A stretch of 25,303 bases of DNA from a bacterium (lineage in GTDB: Bacteria; Patescibacteriota; Minisyncoccia; UBA6257; GWB1-50-10): NCBI GenBank assembly GCA_021825465.1, contig JAKAGX010000007.1, positions 1 through 25,303 on the forward strand, given 5' to 3'. The position numbers were made by a program, and so were the translations under genes. The stretch's first letter is position 1. Every line of letters begins with the position of its first letter. The notes under the pieces were generated by a model. The model did no database searches. It saw only the letters and a program-made list of their open reading frames with translations, and was not told where the DNA came from. Below, one piece after another: positions 1 to 7,652 of the stretch.

Positions 1-958
1 GCACGAAGCGATCCGTCCGACCAATCCCCTTGTGCAATCACCGTCGATAACCGTCGAAGATGAAAAAGAGCGAAAATTATACGATCTCATTTGGCGGAGG
101 TTTATGGCCTCGCAGATGCCGCAGGCGGTTTTCGATACCGTAAGCGTGGAAATTTCTGCCGGCGCGCATTTGTTCAAGTCCAACGGCATTTCGCTTCAAT
201 TTGACGGTTTTTTGAAGGTTTGGCCGCAGGAATTCGAGGAAAAGTCCCTGCCCGACCTTTCCGAAGGCGCGGCGCTCGATCTTGTCAGACTCGAACCCCT
301 GGAACATTTTACCGAACCTCCCGCGCGATATAACGAAGCGAGTCTCATCAAGACGCTCGAAGCGTACGGTATCGGCCGGCCTTCGACGTACGCGCCGATC
401 ATATCCGTCATTCAGACGAGGAATTACGTCGAGAAGAACAAAGACCGGAGGTTTCAGCCCACTGAAACGGGAGAGTTGGTCAATAAAGTGCTTGTCGAGA
501 ATTTCCCCGAGATCGTGGACATTCAATTCACGGCGAAAATGGAAGAACAACTGGATGCGGTCGCCGAAGGCAAGGAAAATTGGCGGGAACTCCTCGGCGA
601 CTTTTATAAGCCCTTTTCGAAAGAACTGAAAGAAAAATACGAAAGCGTTCAAAAAGAAGAAGCGCTTGCGCCCCAAGTGACCGATGAAAAGTGCGATAAG
701 TGCGGCCGACCCATGGTCATTAAGATGGGTCGCTTCGGCAAGTTTCTTGCCTGCTCCGGTTTCCCCGAATGCAAGAATACGAAATCGATCGTGAAGCCGA
801 GCGAAAAATTCGGTCCCTGCCCCAAGTGCGGCGAGGGAGAAATACGTCTCAAGAAAACGAAAAAGGGGCGCATCTTTTATGGATGCTCCCGGTACCCGGA
901 CTGCGACTGGTCGAGCTGGAAGAAGCCCGGCACCGCGACCGAGGAGGAAGAGGGCTAA
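1..958 (+). CDS. topA: DNA topoisomerase I, C-terminal part (5' end outside window)
   Basis: Type IA topoisomerase, which relaxes negatively supercoiled DNA through a transient tyrosine-DNA link. The reading frame is open from base 2 and already begins with HEAIRPT, the conserved motif shortly after the catalytic tyrosine, so the N-terminal Toprim domain and active-site tyrosine lie off the window. About 318 residues are visible. They cover the rest of the core and then two C4 zinc ribbons: CDKC...CSGFPEC, then CPKC...CSRYPDC, typical of bacterial TopA tails. The protein ends in a short acidic tail (TEEEEG) and the stop codon lies inside the left arm of an inverted repeat (953-967). The gene converges on map. 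Family assignment is certain; only the missing 5' end limits the entry. Confidence 0.97.
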   Translation, partial: HEAIRPTNPLVQSPSITVEDEKERKLYDLIWRRFMASQMPQAVFDTVSVEISAGAHLFKSNGISLQFDGFLKVWPQEFEEKSLPDLSEGAALDLVRLEPLEHFTEPPARYNEASLIKTLEAYGIGRPSTYAPIISVIQTRNYVEKNKDRRFQPTETGELVNKVLVENFPEIVDIQFTAKMEEQLDAVAEGKENWRELLGDFYKPFSKELKEKYESVQKEEALAPQVTDEKCDKCGRPMVIKMGRFGKFLACSGFPECKNTKSIVKPSEKFGPCPKCGEGEIRLKKTKKGRIFYGCSRYPDCDWSSWKKPGTATEEEEG

Positions 959-1091
959 ATTTTATTGCGATCAAACCGTCTCGGAGACCGAGCGGGCACT
1001 GGTGGGAAAGACCGGAAAGGCTTTCGCGGCACCGGGCGAATTCCTCGCTGGGGAATTCGATAGCGTGTTTGGGAACAATAAAAATTTAGCC
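953..1091. repeat. 139-bp inverted-repeat element, copy 1 of a structured family
   Basis: The outer arms GGCTAAATTTTATTG (953-967) and CAATAAAAATTTAGCC (1076-1091) are inverted repeats with one base of length difference. Inside are a 26-nt core (973-998, beginning AAACCGT and ending CCGAGCGGGCA), a 38-nt variable part, a perfect hairpin CGAATTCC/GGAATTCG with 7-nt loop TCGCTGG (1037-1059), and a 9-nt core GCGTGTTTG (1063-1071). The same order of parts recurs at 12383-12529. The element fills the gap between the convergent genes topA and map, and its left arm supplies the topA stop codon. A run TTTTGGTTTT follows the right arm, so it may also act as a topA terminator. The frame through it is open to 1106 but has no start of its own. 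Confidence 0.75.
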
Positions 1092-1110
1092 TTTTGGTTT
1101 TGGTAAGTAG

Positions 1111-1875
1111 CTAGAAAGCGGTCAAGACCTCGATGCCGTTGTCGGTGATGGCGATGGTCTTTTCAAAATGAGCTGAAAGCGATCCATCTTTGGTGTAAAA
1201 GCTGTCGTCCTTCGCTTGAACGATCTGCGAGGAGCCTGCCGAAAGCATCGGCTCGATCGCGAGGACCAATCCTTTTTTCAAGAGCATCCCCTCTCCTTTG
1301 TTGCCATAGTTATAGACGATCGGATCTTCGTGGAGTTTGAATCCGACGCCGTGTCCGGTCAGCCCCTCGACGACGCTAAAGCCGCCCTTTTCGGCGGCAT
1401 TCTCGACGGCCCAGCCGATGTCGCCGATGCGGCTCCCGGGGGCTTTAATGGCCTCTAAACCGGCCTCCAGGGCCTCTTTTGTCGTCTGCATGAGGGATTC
1501 CGCCTCCTCGCTTATCGTGCCTATTCCGACGGTAAGGGCCGCGTCGGTTATCATGCCTTCGAAAACGACGCCGAAATCTATTTTTAAAATATCACCCTCC
1601 GCAAGCTTGACGCTTGTCGGAACGCCGTGGACGATTTGGTCGTTCAGCGACGTGCAGAGAGCGGCCGGGTAGGGTTTCTTCGCTCCCTCCGGTTTATAGT
1701 TGAGGAACGCGGATGATGCTCCGGCGTCTTTCAACATTTCCCGAGCTTTCATCTCGAGGTCCGTAAGGCGCACCCCTTCCTTCGCCATTTCTTTCAGCGC
1801 AAGAAGAATGGTAACGAGGATTTTTCCCGACTTCCGTAAGCCGTCGATGTCCTTGTCTTTTTTGAGAAGAACCAT
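1111..1875 (-). CDS. map: Methionine aminopeptidase, type I
   Basis: Removes the initiator methionine from new proteins in the cytoplasm, using two metal ions. The 254 residues match the usual bacterial length. The metal ligands are D100 (in KIDFGV), D111 (ITDAA), H175 (GHGVG), E208 (EPM) and E238 (HFEKT). H83 in IVHGVP is the conserved substrate-side histidine. There is no N-terminal zinc or SH3-like extension, so this is the short type Ia form. The start ATG lies 4 nt after the adk stop, so the gene is the last of the secY-adk-map end of the spc operon. The usual following genes (infA, rpmJ, rpsM, rpsK, rpoA, rplQ) are not here; the convergent topA takes their place. Confidence 0.98.
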   Translation of the reverse strand: MVLLKKDKDIDGLRKSGKILVTILLALKEMAKEGVRLTDLEMKAREMLKDAGASSAFLNYKPEGAKKPYPAALCTSLNDQIVHGVPTSVKLAEGDILKIDFGVVFEGMITDAALTVGIGTISEEAESLMQTTKEALEAGLEAIKAPGSRIGDIGWAVENAAEKGGFSVVEGLTGHGVGFKLHEDPIVYNYGNKGEGMLLKKGLVLAIEPMLSAGSSQIVQAKDDSFYTKDGSLSAHFEKTIAITDNGIEVLTAF

Positions 1876-1879
1876 TGGT

Positions 1880-2563
1880 CTATTTTGCGAAGCGCAGGAG
1901 GGCGGCTATTTTCCGATGGATGAGGTACGGCGCCGGTTCCCCGTTCACTTTTTTGATGGCGTAACCGGCTTTTGCCGCTTTGAGCAAAATGGGGAACGTC
2001 CGCTTTTCGTATTGATCGAGGCGGTGTGCAAAAAGCTTCGGATTGTCATCGATTCTCCGCATGGCTTTCGCTCCGCAAAAGGAACATGTCTTTGCTTTCG
2101 ATGCTGCAAGGATAGGCAATCCGCATACCGAGCACATAAGCCTCCCTGCATTCCGCTTTGCGGCGGTTTTCGGATTTACCAAGAGCTGTACGATGAAGAC
2201 GTTTTTCGGTCCGTATTCTTTTTTCAATAAGGCGAGCAATCCTTTGTTCTTCGTATCCCCAAAAGCCTCAAAGAGCGTTCTCGGAGATCCGCTGTAGACG
2301 ATGCTTTGGCCCGTTCTCGAGATCCGTTCGGTCTCTTTTTTCACCCGCTTCAGAACGAACGAGGGCGTATTGAGGGTCCCTTCGTCGTTCAATTTTTTCT
2401 CCTTTTGGATCTCCTTGTCGTGCTTGTTTTTAGGGTCGTTCAAAAGTCTTCGGAGATACGCACCGGTGTCAAAGTGAAAGAAACCGTATTGTTTTACCAA
2501 GAGCTCTGCTTGAGTTCCCTTCCCGGAGCCTGGAGGGCCGTAAATGGCGACGGCTGCTTTCAT
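1880..2563 (-). CDS. adk: Adenylate kinase
   Basis: Interconverts ATP plus AMP and two ADP. The 227-residue protein has the P-loop GPPGSGKGT at 9-17, the AMP-binding stretch FDTGAYLRR at 31-39, and a zinc-type LID with C144-x2-C147 and C160-x2-C163 followed by RRIDD. The usual GFPRT motif before the NMP site reads GSPRT (92-96), a small departure. The start ATG overlaps the secY stop by one base (TAATG). An AAGGA lies 8 nt upstream, one of the few Shine-Dalgarno-like sites in this operon. Its position between secY and map is the ancestral bacterial arrangement. Confidence 0.97.
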   Translation of the reverse strand: MKAAVAIYGPPGSGKGTQAELLVKQYGFFHFDTGAYLRRLLNDPKNKHDKEIQKEKKLNDEGTLNTPSFVLKRVKKETERISRTGQSIVYSGSPRTLFEAFGDTKNKGLLALLKKEYGPKNVFIVQLLVNPKTAAKRNAGRLMCSVCGLPILAASKAKTCSFCGAKAMRRIDDNPKLFAHRLDQYEKRTFPILLKAAKAGYAIKKVNGEPAPYLIHRKIAALLRFAK

Positions 2564-3834
2564 TACATTATTCCTTCGTATTCCCTGACGGTGAGCTGCG
2601 ATTCAACCGCTTTCATCACCTCGAGGGCGACGGCGACGACGATAAGGAGCGCTGTTCCGCCGATCGTGAGAGAGGTTATGCCGGTCGCTATTTGCGTCAA
2701 GTTCGGAAGGATGGCGACGACGCCGAGGAAAAGCGCGCCCCAAAATGTGATCCGGTGGATCACTCGCGTTATCATCTCGGCCGTTGCTTCACCGGGCCGG
2801 ATGCCGGGGATAAATCCGCCGCTCCGCTGCAGATTTTTTGCGATTTCTTCCGGATCGAAAGTGATGGCGGTATAGAAGTATGTGAAGAGAACGACAAGAA
2901 TGAAGTATGCCAAGCTGTACAGCGGAATATTATTGAAGAAGGAAGATGACCACGCTGTCATGGTTGCCGATAAACCCGGCGATATGACGGCGGCAGCTTG
3001 TGCGAAGAACTGCGGGAAGAGCAAGAGCGAGATGGCGAAAATGATGGGAATGACGCCTGCTTGGTTCACCTTGAGCGGTAAGTATGTCGAGACGCCGCCG
3101 TACATCTTCATCCCCCGCACTTGTTTGGCGTATGAAATGGGGATCTTTCGTTCGCTTTCGTTGATGAAGGTGACTCCCGCGATCACGATCACGGCAAGAA
3201 CGACGAAGGCGAGGTAGGTTGGAAGCATCGAAGGATTGTAATTGAAGAACATGGCGCCGATTTCCCTTGGAAGGCCGGATACGATGCCGGCGAAGATGAT
3301 AAGGGAAACGCCGTTCCCGATATTGTATTCAGAAATGAGTTCGCCGATCCACATCAAGAATACGCTTCCTGCCGTAATGACGAGGACGTTCGCAATGACG
3401 TTCGAAAACGGAAGCGGGTTCAATACTTTTTGAGATATTAAGAGGTTCAAAAATCCGTATGCTTGGAGGATGGCAAGAGGAACCGTGATATAGCGCGAGA
3501 TCCGGTTGAATTTTGCTTGTCCCTCGGCTCCTTCTTCGTAGTAGATCTTTTTGAGTTGCGGAAAGACGATCGTCAAAAGCTGCATGATGATCGTTGCCGT
3601 GATGTAAGGGCCGACGCCGAGCATCATGATGGAAAGATTCGATATGCCTCCCCCTGAAAAGATATTCAAGAATCCGAAGAGCTGGTTGGATGACAAGAAT
3701 TGCTGCAATTGCGCCGCGTTGATTCCAGGGATCGGGATTGCGGCCATCAATCGGAAAACAAAAAGCAGGAAAAGGACGCTTAAGACCTTTTTCCTTAAAT
3801 CGGGTATCTTGAAAATCTGAAGGAATTTTTTCAT
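2563..3834 (-). CDS. secY: Protein translocase subunit SecY
   Basis: Channel-forming subunit of the Sec translocon in the inner membrane. The 423 residues hold about ten hydrophobic segments, starting with a TM helix near residues 17-35 followed by the plug region around IPIPGINAAQL. The late cytoplasmic loop contains NLQRSGGFIPGIRPG, which is highly characteristic of SecY and contacts SecA or the ribosome. The length is normal for bacterial SecY. The gene begins 3 nt after the rplO stop and ends overlapping the adk start, so it belongs to the spc operon. A GGTGG sits 8 nt before the ATG and may act as a weak ribosome binding site. Confidence 0.98.
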   Translation of the reverse strand: MKKFLQIFKIPDLRKKVLSVLFLLFVFRLMAAIPIPGINAAQLQQFLSSNQLFGFLNIFSGGGISNLSIMMLGVGPYITATIIMQLLTIVFPQLKKIYYEEGAEGQAKFNRISRYITVPLAILQAYGFLNLLISQKVLNPLPFSNVIANVLVITAGSVFLMWIGELISEYNIGNGVSLIIFAGIVSGLPREIGAMFFNYNPSMLPTYLAFVVLAVIVIAGVTFINESERKIPISYAKQVRGMKMYGGVSTYLPLKVNQAGVIPIIFAISLLLFPQFFAQAAAVISPGLSATMTAWSSSFFNNIPLYSLAYFILVVLFTYFYTAITFDPEEIAKNLQRSGGFIPGIRPGEATAEMITRVIHRITFWGALFLGVVAILPNLTQIATGITSLTIGGTALLIVVAVALEVMKAVESQLTVREYEGIM

Positions 3835-3837
3835 GGA

Positions 3838-4260
3838 TTACGCCACCGTGCCTCCCGCTTTCAGGATCGCGGCCTTCGCTTTTTCGGAAAGCCGGATCCC
3901 CGTGACGGCAAACGCCGCTCCGGGTTCTTTGTCGAAGAGGATTTTCACCGGATCGGAATCTTTCTTTATTATACCCTTTCCTTTGAGTATTTTCGGAGAT
4001 ATCGCCTTGTTTTCGGCGACGCTCTCGAGCCGGCTTGTGTGGATGACGACGGTTTGTCCTCTTTTCTTTGGGGGATTTTTCACGCCTCGAAGTTTCGGGA
4101 GCCGCTGGATCATGTCGCGCTGGGCGGGACGTATTTTATGCCCAGCCCGCGATTTTTGCCCTTTTTGTCCGCCGCCGGACGTCGTTCCTCTTTTTCCGCC
4201 CCGGCCGATCCTCTTTTCTTTCCGCAAGGCGTGTTTGGGTTTTAATTCGTGTATTTGCAT
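3838..4260 (-). CDS. rplO: Ribosomal protein L15 (uL15)
   Basis: Late-assembling protein of the large subunit. The 140-residue sequence starts MQIHELKP and carries the glycine- and arginine-rich N-terminal stretch GRGGKRGTTSGGGQKGQKS that threads into 23S rRNA, followed by the compact L18e/L15 domain. The gene lies 5 nt after rpsE with no room for rpmD, which normally sits between them. The downstream secY starts 3 nt after the stop. No Shine-Dalgarno site is visible before the ATG, so translation may be coupled to rpsE. Confidence 0.97.
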   Translation of the reverse strand: MQIHELKPKHALRKEKRIGRGGKRGTTSGGGQKGQKSRAGHKIRPAQRDMIQRLPKLRGVKNPPKKRGQTVVIHTSRLESVAENKAISPKILKGKGIIKKDSDPVKILFDKEPGAAFAVTGIRLSEKAKAAILKAGGTVA

Positions 4261-4265
4261 GGATG

Positions 4266-4763
4266 TTAAACGGTTTCGGGGGTCGACGGTTCCGCTTTCT
4301 TTGCGAGTTTCCGGAGGGCGTTCATGGTTGCGAGCGCATTCGTCAGTTTATTGGTAGTTCTGCCGAGGATCTTTGCGGAGACGTCCCGCACTCCCGCGAG
4401 TTCGAGGACGGTCCTGGCCGATCCGCCGGCAATGAGGCCGTGGTTCAGTTTTGCCGGCTTCAAACGGATTCTGGCGGCGCTGTATTTTTCTTCTATTTCA
4501 TGAGGGATCGTCCGGCTATTCTTCAAATTCACCGTAATGAGGTTCTTCTGAGCCTGCCGTTTTGCCTTTTCGACGGAAGCGGCAACATCGAGCCCCTTGC
4601 CGATGCCGAGGCCGACCCTCCCCTTCTTGTCGCCGATGACGATGGTCGCCCGGAAGCTCATTCTTTTTCCTCCGGCAACGACTCTCGTGACCCTTTTTAT
4701 TTCGAGCACTTTTTCCTGAAATTCGCTCGGTTTCTTTTTTATGTGTGGGTTTCGTGGATTCAT
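4266..4763 (-). CDS. rpsE: Ribosomal protein S5 (uS5)
   Basis: Small-subunit protein involved in decoding accuracy and helicase activity at the mRNA entry. The 165 residues contain the double-stranded RNA-binding-like N-domain (RVTRVVAGGKRMSFRA, near residues 24-39; VGLGIGKGLDV) and the C-terminal domain with LIAGGSARTVLELAGV. The length matches bacterial S5. It starts 5 nt after rplR. Directly downstream comes rplO, because rpmD (L30) is missing at this site, as known for the Candidate Phyla Radiation. The C-terminus ends in a short charged tail (KKAEPSTPETV). Confidence 0.98.
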   Translation of the reverse strand: MNPRNPHIKKKPSEFQEKVLEIKRVTRVVAGGKRMSFRATIVIGDKKGRVGLGIGKGLDVAASVEKAKRQAQKNLITVNLKNSRTIPHEIEEKYSAARIRLKPAKLNHGLIAGGSARTVLELAGVRDVSAKILGRTTNKLTNALATMNALRKLAKKAEPSTPETV

Positions 4764-4768
4764 GGAAT

Positions 4769-5119
4769 TTATAATGAAAGGCCCGCTTCCCGGGCGCCCT
4801 CGGCGACCGCTTTGATCCGGCCGTGATATTTGTATTTCCCTTTGTCAAAAACCACTTTCTTTATTCCCGCTTTCAATGCTTTTTCTGCGATCGTTTTTCC
4901 GACATTTTTCGAAGCATCCGTTTTCTTTCCTTTTGTTTTGGTTTCAAGCGAAGAAGCCGACATGAGCGTTTTCCCAGTCGCATCGTCGATGATTTGGGCG
5001 TAGACGTTGGTGTTGCTTCTAAAAACGGAAAGCCGTACGCCGTTCCCGACGCTCTTGATCTTCGTCCGGGTCCGTATCGCCCTTCGATTATTTCTCTTGT
5101 TGATTAACGATTGTTTCAT
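4769..5119 (-). CDS. rplR: Ribosomal protein L18 (uL18)
   Basis: Binds 5S rRNA and helps place it in the large subunit, together with L5. The 116-residue protein has the basic N-terminus (NKRNNRRAIRTRTKIKS) and the L18 core RLSVFRSNTNVYAQIIDDATGKTLMS written here only in part by its hallmarks VFRSN and YAQIIDD, and ends in YKYHGRIKAVAEGAREAGL, the typical C-terminal signature. The gene starts 3 nt after the rplF stop, within the spc operon, with no visible Shine-Dalgarno site. Confidence 0.97.
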   Translation of the reverse strand: MKQSLINKRNNRRAIRTRTKIKSVGNGVRLSVFRSNTNVYAQIIDDATGKTLMSASSLETKTKGKKTDASKNVGKTIAEKALKAGIKKVVFDKGKYKYHGRIKAVAEGAREAGLSL

Positions 5120-5122
5120 GGT

Positions 5123-5674
5123 TTATGCAGCTGATGTGGTTGCTGCTTTCTTGCCGGCCTTCCTCCGCACCACTTCCCCTTCGTAGTGGAATCCCTTGCC
5201 CTTGTACGGTTCCGGTTTCTTCATTTGCCGTATGTCCGCGGCCGTTTTGCCGACCAAGTTTTTGTCGACCCCCCTTATCTTCAGGATCGAGTTCTTTTCA
5301 ACTTCAAAGGAAATTCCTTTCGGAGCCGGGAATTTCACCGGATGGGAAAATCCCAAGCTCAAGTTCAAATTTTCACCCTCTTTCATGACGCGGTAGCCGA
5401 CGCCTTCCAAAATGAGAGTCTTTTCGAAGCCTTTCAGGACGCCTGTTACGGCATTTTGCAGGAGCGCTCGTTCGGTCCCCCAATTGCTCTTCACTTGCTT
5501 GACGCGCGATTCCGCTTTCGTCGTGAGGGTTTTATCCTCCATCGAAACCGTAATGCCCGTAAGGATCGGTATCGTAAGCTCCCCTTTTGGGCCCTTTACG
5601 GAAACGTGGTTATCGGCAACCGTCACGGTGACGCCTTCGGGTATTGTTATTGGTTGTTTACCTATCTTTGACAT
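5123..5674 (-). CDS. rplF: Ribosomal protein L6 (uL6)
   Basis: Large-subunit protein near the factor-binding site. The chosen start, MSKIGKQPITIPEG, is the family's standard N-terminus and gives 183 residues. The open frame extends 19 codons further upstream into rpsH, but that stretch has no L6 similarity. The two repeated L6 domains are visible, the second with LEGVGYRV and ending in the family motif KKPEPYKGKGFHYEGE. A short alanine/lysine tail follows. The start lies 7 nt after the rpsH stop and no Shine-Dalgarno site is visible. Confidence 0.97.
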   Translation of the reverse strand: MSKIGKQPITIPEGVTVTVADNHVSVKGPKGELTIPILTGITVSMEDKTLTTKAESRVKQVKSNWGTERALLQNAVTGVLKGFEKTLILEGVGYRVMKEGENLNLSLGFSHPVKFPAPKGISFEVEKNSILKIRGVDKNLVGKTAADIRQMKKPEPYKGKGFHYEGEVVRRKAGKKAATTSAA

Positions 5675-5681
5675 AGTGGTG

Positions 5682-6053
5682 TTACCAAATTTCGAACAGA
5701 AGTTGACCTCCGACGCCGAGCTTTTTCGCATCGCTTCCCGAAAGGATCCCTTTCGGGGTCGAAAGAATGAGGGTTCCGAAGCCGCTCTTAACGCTCCGAA
5801 TGTCGCGGTAGCCGAGATATTGCTTGACCGAAGGCTTGCTCAAGATCCGTATGCCTTGAATCGTCTTTCTTCCCATGACGTTCATCTCGATGTACTTCTT
5901 GTACCCCTTTCCCTTGACTTCGGAATTCTTGACGAAGCCCTTTGTTTCGAGAATGTCGACGACCGCCTTGTCCAATTTAGAATAGCGGCTCTTGACGGTT
6001 TCCTTTTTCGCCTTTTGGGCGTTTTTGATTTTTATGATGAGATCGATGTACAT
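5682..6053 (-). CDS. rpsH: Ribosomal protein S8 (uS8)
   Basis: Primary 16S rRNA-binding protein that organises the central domain of the small subunit. In other bacteria it also represses the spc operon. The 123-residue protein begins MYIDLIIKIKNAQ, about 7 residues shorter at the N-terminus than E. coli S8. It ends in the RNA-binding C-domain with the motif STPKGILSGSDAKKLGVGG, where the conserved STxxG and GG segments are seen. The start lies 1 nt after the rpsN stop. Confidence 0.97.
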   Translation of the reverse strand: MYIDLIIKIKNAQKAKKETVKSRYSKLDKAVVDILETKGFVKNSEVKGKGYKKYIEMNVMGRKTIQGIRILSKPSVKQYLGYRDIRSVKSGFGTLILSTPKGILSGSDAKKLGVGGQLLFEIW

Positions 6054-6054
6054 A

Positions 6055-6240
6055 TTACCAGCTTGCCTTTTTAATTCCCGGAATTTCGCCCCGGCTCGCG
6101 AGTTCTCTGAAGCAAATCCTGCAAAGATTGAAATCCCGAAGGTAACCGTGCGCTCTTCCGCAGCGAAAACAGCGATTCACTTTTCTGGTCGTGAATTTCG
6201 GCGTTCTTTTGGATCGTACGTAGGTAGATGTCTTTGACAT
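6055..6240 (-). CDS. rpsN: Ribosomal protein S14, zinc-binding type (uS14)
   Basis: Small-subunit head protein. At 61 residues it is the short type Z form. C24-x2-C27 (RCFRCGR) and C40-x2-C43 (LCRICFRELA) form the zinc ribbon. The C-terminus GEIPGIKKASW is the family hallmark. The position between rplE and rpsH is standard. The longer zinc-free paralogue made by some bacteria is not in this window. Confidence 0.97.
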   Translation of the reverse strand: MSKTSTYVRSKRTPKFTTRKVNRCFRCGRAHGYLRDFNLCRICFRELASRGEIPGIKKASW

Positions 6241-6244
6241 GAAT

Positions 6245-6727
6245 TTATTTCTTCAATGGTACCCCAAGGTTACGGTATAAATCAATTGCAGCATCGCGAT
6301 TTTTGTCCTTCGGGACGATCGTGACTTGAATGCCGAACGTCGTCCTTGTTTTTTCCAATTCTATTTCCGGGAAAACGGTTTGATCTTTGAATCCGATGTT
6401 CAAATTCCCGTTCGCATCGACATTCGAAAGGTTCAATCCGCGAAAATCCTTGACGCGGGGCAAAGCAAGATTGATGGTTTTTTCCAAGAAATTTTTCATG
6501 CGTGATCCCCGGAGCGTCACTTTGAGACCGATGATCTGCCCCGCGCGCACTTTGAATCCAGCGATGGATTGTTTCGCTTGCCTCCGGGAGGCTTTTTGAC
6601 CGGTGATTGCCGCAAGGTCTTTCTCGATCTCCGGCAAGCCCTTGTCTTCAAAATGATCTTCCTGGCTGCGTCTCCCGATGCCGGAATTGACCACCACTTT
6701 TTCGATTTTTTTCATAAAGTCTTCCAT
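6245..6727 (-). CDS. rplE: Ribosomal protein L5 (uL5)
   Basis: Binds 5S rRNA and contacts the P-site tRNA. With the start used here (MEDFMKKIEKVVV) it has 160 residues, 5 nt after the rplX stop. Two other starts are possible. An ATG at 6760 would overlap rplX by 28 nt. One at 6715 (MKKIEKV) has GGAAG about 5 nt upstream and matches the first conserved residues best. The N-terminus is shorter than in E. coli (179 aa). Conserved parts include VVVNSGIGRRSQ, TGQKASRRQAKQSIAGFKVR, and DFRGLN near the middle, ending with the dimer-like domain. Family certain, start uncertain. Confidence 0.95.
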   Translation of the reverse strand: MEDFMKKIEKVVVNSGIGRRSQEDHFEDKGLPEIEKDLAAITGQKASRRQAKQSIAGFKVRAGQIIGLKVTLRGSRMKNFLEKTINLALPRVKDFRGLNLSNVDANGNLNIGFKDQTVFPEIELEKTRTTFGIQVTIVPKDKNRDAAIDLYRNLGVPLKK

Positions 6728-6732
6728 GGTCG

Positions 6733-7038
6733 TTATATGATCGCTTTGCATTTTCTGCACACTCTTTCCTTTTTCGTTCCGTTGATTTTCGTGCCGATCC
6801 GCGTCGGCTTATGGCACGAAGGGCATACGAGTAAGACGTTCGAGGCTTGCATCGGCCGCGGAACGTCGACGATCTGTCCTTTTTCATTTTGTGTTCTGGG
6901 GCGCGCGTGCTTTTTGAATATGTTCAATCCTTCAACGACTATCTTGCCGGCTCGCGAGTCGACATTAATAACCTTGCCGCTTTTTCCGGCATCTTTTCCC
7001 GTCGTTATTTTTACCGTGTCCCCTTTCTTGATTTTCAT
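6733..7038 (-). CDS. rplX: Ribosomal protein L24 (uL24)
   Basis: Early assembly initiator of the large subunit. The 101 residues begin MKIKKGDTVKITTGKDAGKSG, the KOW motif, and continue with the L24 stretch GLNIFKKHARPR. The C-terminal third is a zinc-ribbon-like piece with VCPSC and VCRKC, a common feature of bacterial L24. It sits 6 nt after rplN and just before rplE. The ATG is preceded by an A/T-rich stretch with no Shine-Dalgarno site. Confidence 0.97.
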   Translation of the reverse strand: MKIKKGDTVKITTGKDAGKSGKVINVDSRAGKIVVEGLNIFKKHARPRTQNEKGQIVDVPRPMQASNVLLVCPSCHKPTRIGTKINGTKKERVCRKCKAII

Positions 7039-7044
7039 GTTGTA

Positions 7045-7416
7045 TTACACCAATTCTTCGGCAAGCGATGCGATGGTGTCGTATCCTTGTTCTTTTATTT
7101 CCCGCGGAAGCGGACCGAAAACCCTGGTCGCCTTCGGTTCTTTTTTATCCTTGTCGATGATGACGACGGCATTGTCGCCGAACCGGACATAGGAGCCGTC
7201 TTTCCGTCGCAGCGGTTCACGCTGTCGGACGACCAAGACGTTCACGATATCCTTCTTCTTGATCTGTTTCCGGGGTTCCGCGGTTTGGACGGACGCCACG
7301 ACGACATCGCCGATGCGCGCATATCTCCGCTTACTGCCTCCCAAAATCCGGAAACACCGTACGATTTTCGCACCCGAGTTGTCCGCCACTTTTAATATGG
7401 AACGTTCCTGTATCAT
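7045..7416 (-). CDS. rplN: Ribosomal protein L14 (uL14)
   Basis: Large-subunit interface protein near bridge B8, also the docking site of the silencing factor RsfS. The 123-residue sequence matches the family over its full length: MIQERSILKVADNSGAKI at the start, RYARIGDVVVASV in the middle, and VFGPLPREIKEQ with the late ASLAEELV end. Length is typical. The start lies 4 nt after the rpsQ stop. Confidence 0.98.
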   Translation of the reverse strand: MIQERSILKVADNSGAKIVRCFRILGGSKRRYARIGDVVVASVQTAEPRKQIKKKDIVNVLVVRQREPLRRKDGSYVRFGDNAVVIIDKDKKEPKATRVFGPLPREIKEQGYDTIASLAEELV

Positions 7417-7420
7417 GGTT

Positions 7421-7648
7421 TTATACGCGTCCGCTGATGACCCAGCGTTTATCTTTGCTGAGCGGTCTCGAATCCTGGATGATCACCTTTTCTCCCGTCT
7501 TGTATTCGTTCTTTTCGTCATGCGCTTTGAAGCGCTGCGTTACTTTGTAGAATTTCTGATAGCGGGGGTGTTTTTTCAGGCGTTCAACCTCCACAATTCT
7601 CGTTTTTTGCATTTTATCGGAAACGATGATGCCTTGGAGTTTTCTCAT
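7421..7648 (-). CDS. rpsQ: Ribosomal protein S17 (uS17)
   Basis: Small-subunit primary binder with an OB fold. The 75 residues begin MRKLQGIIVSDKMQKT and continue with the family motif VERLKKHPRYQKFY and the GEKVIIQDSRPLSKDKRW region. This is short but within the bacterial range. It lies between rpmC (4 nt upstream) and rplN (4 nt downstream), the standard order. Confidence 0.97.
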   Translation of the reverse strand: MRKLQGIIVSDKMQKTRIVEVERLKKHPRYQKFYKVTQRFKAHDEKNEYKTGEKVIIQDSRPLSKDKRWVISGRV

Positions 7649-7652
7649 GGTA

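Noticed and set aside
77..676. A 199-codon minus-strand frame opposite topA
   Set aside because: Shadow of topA, with no recognisable motif.
879..1106. A 75-codon frame overlapping the topA end and reading through element copy 1
   Set aside because: No start or ribosome site of its own outside topA. The shared peptide-like reading with 12383-12529 follows from the shared DNA core.
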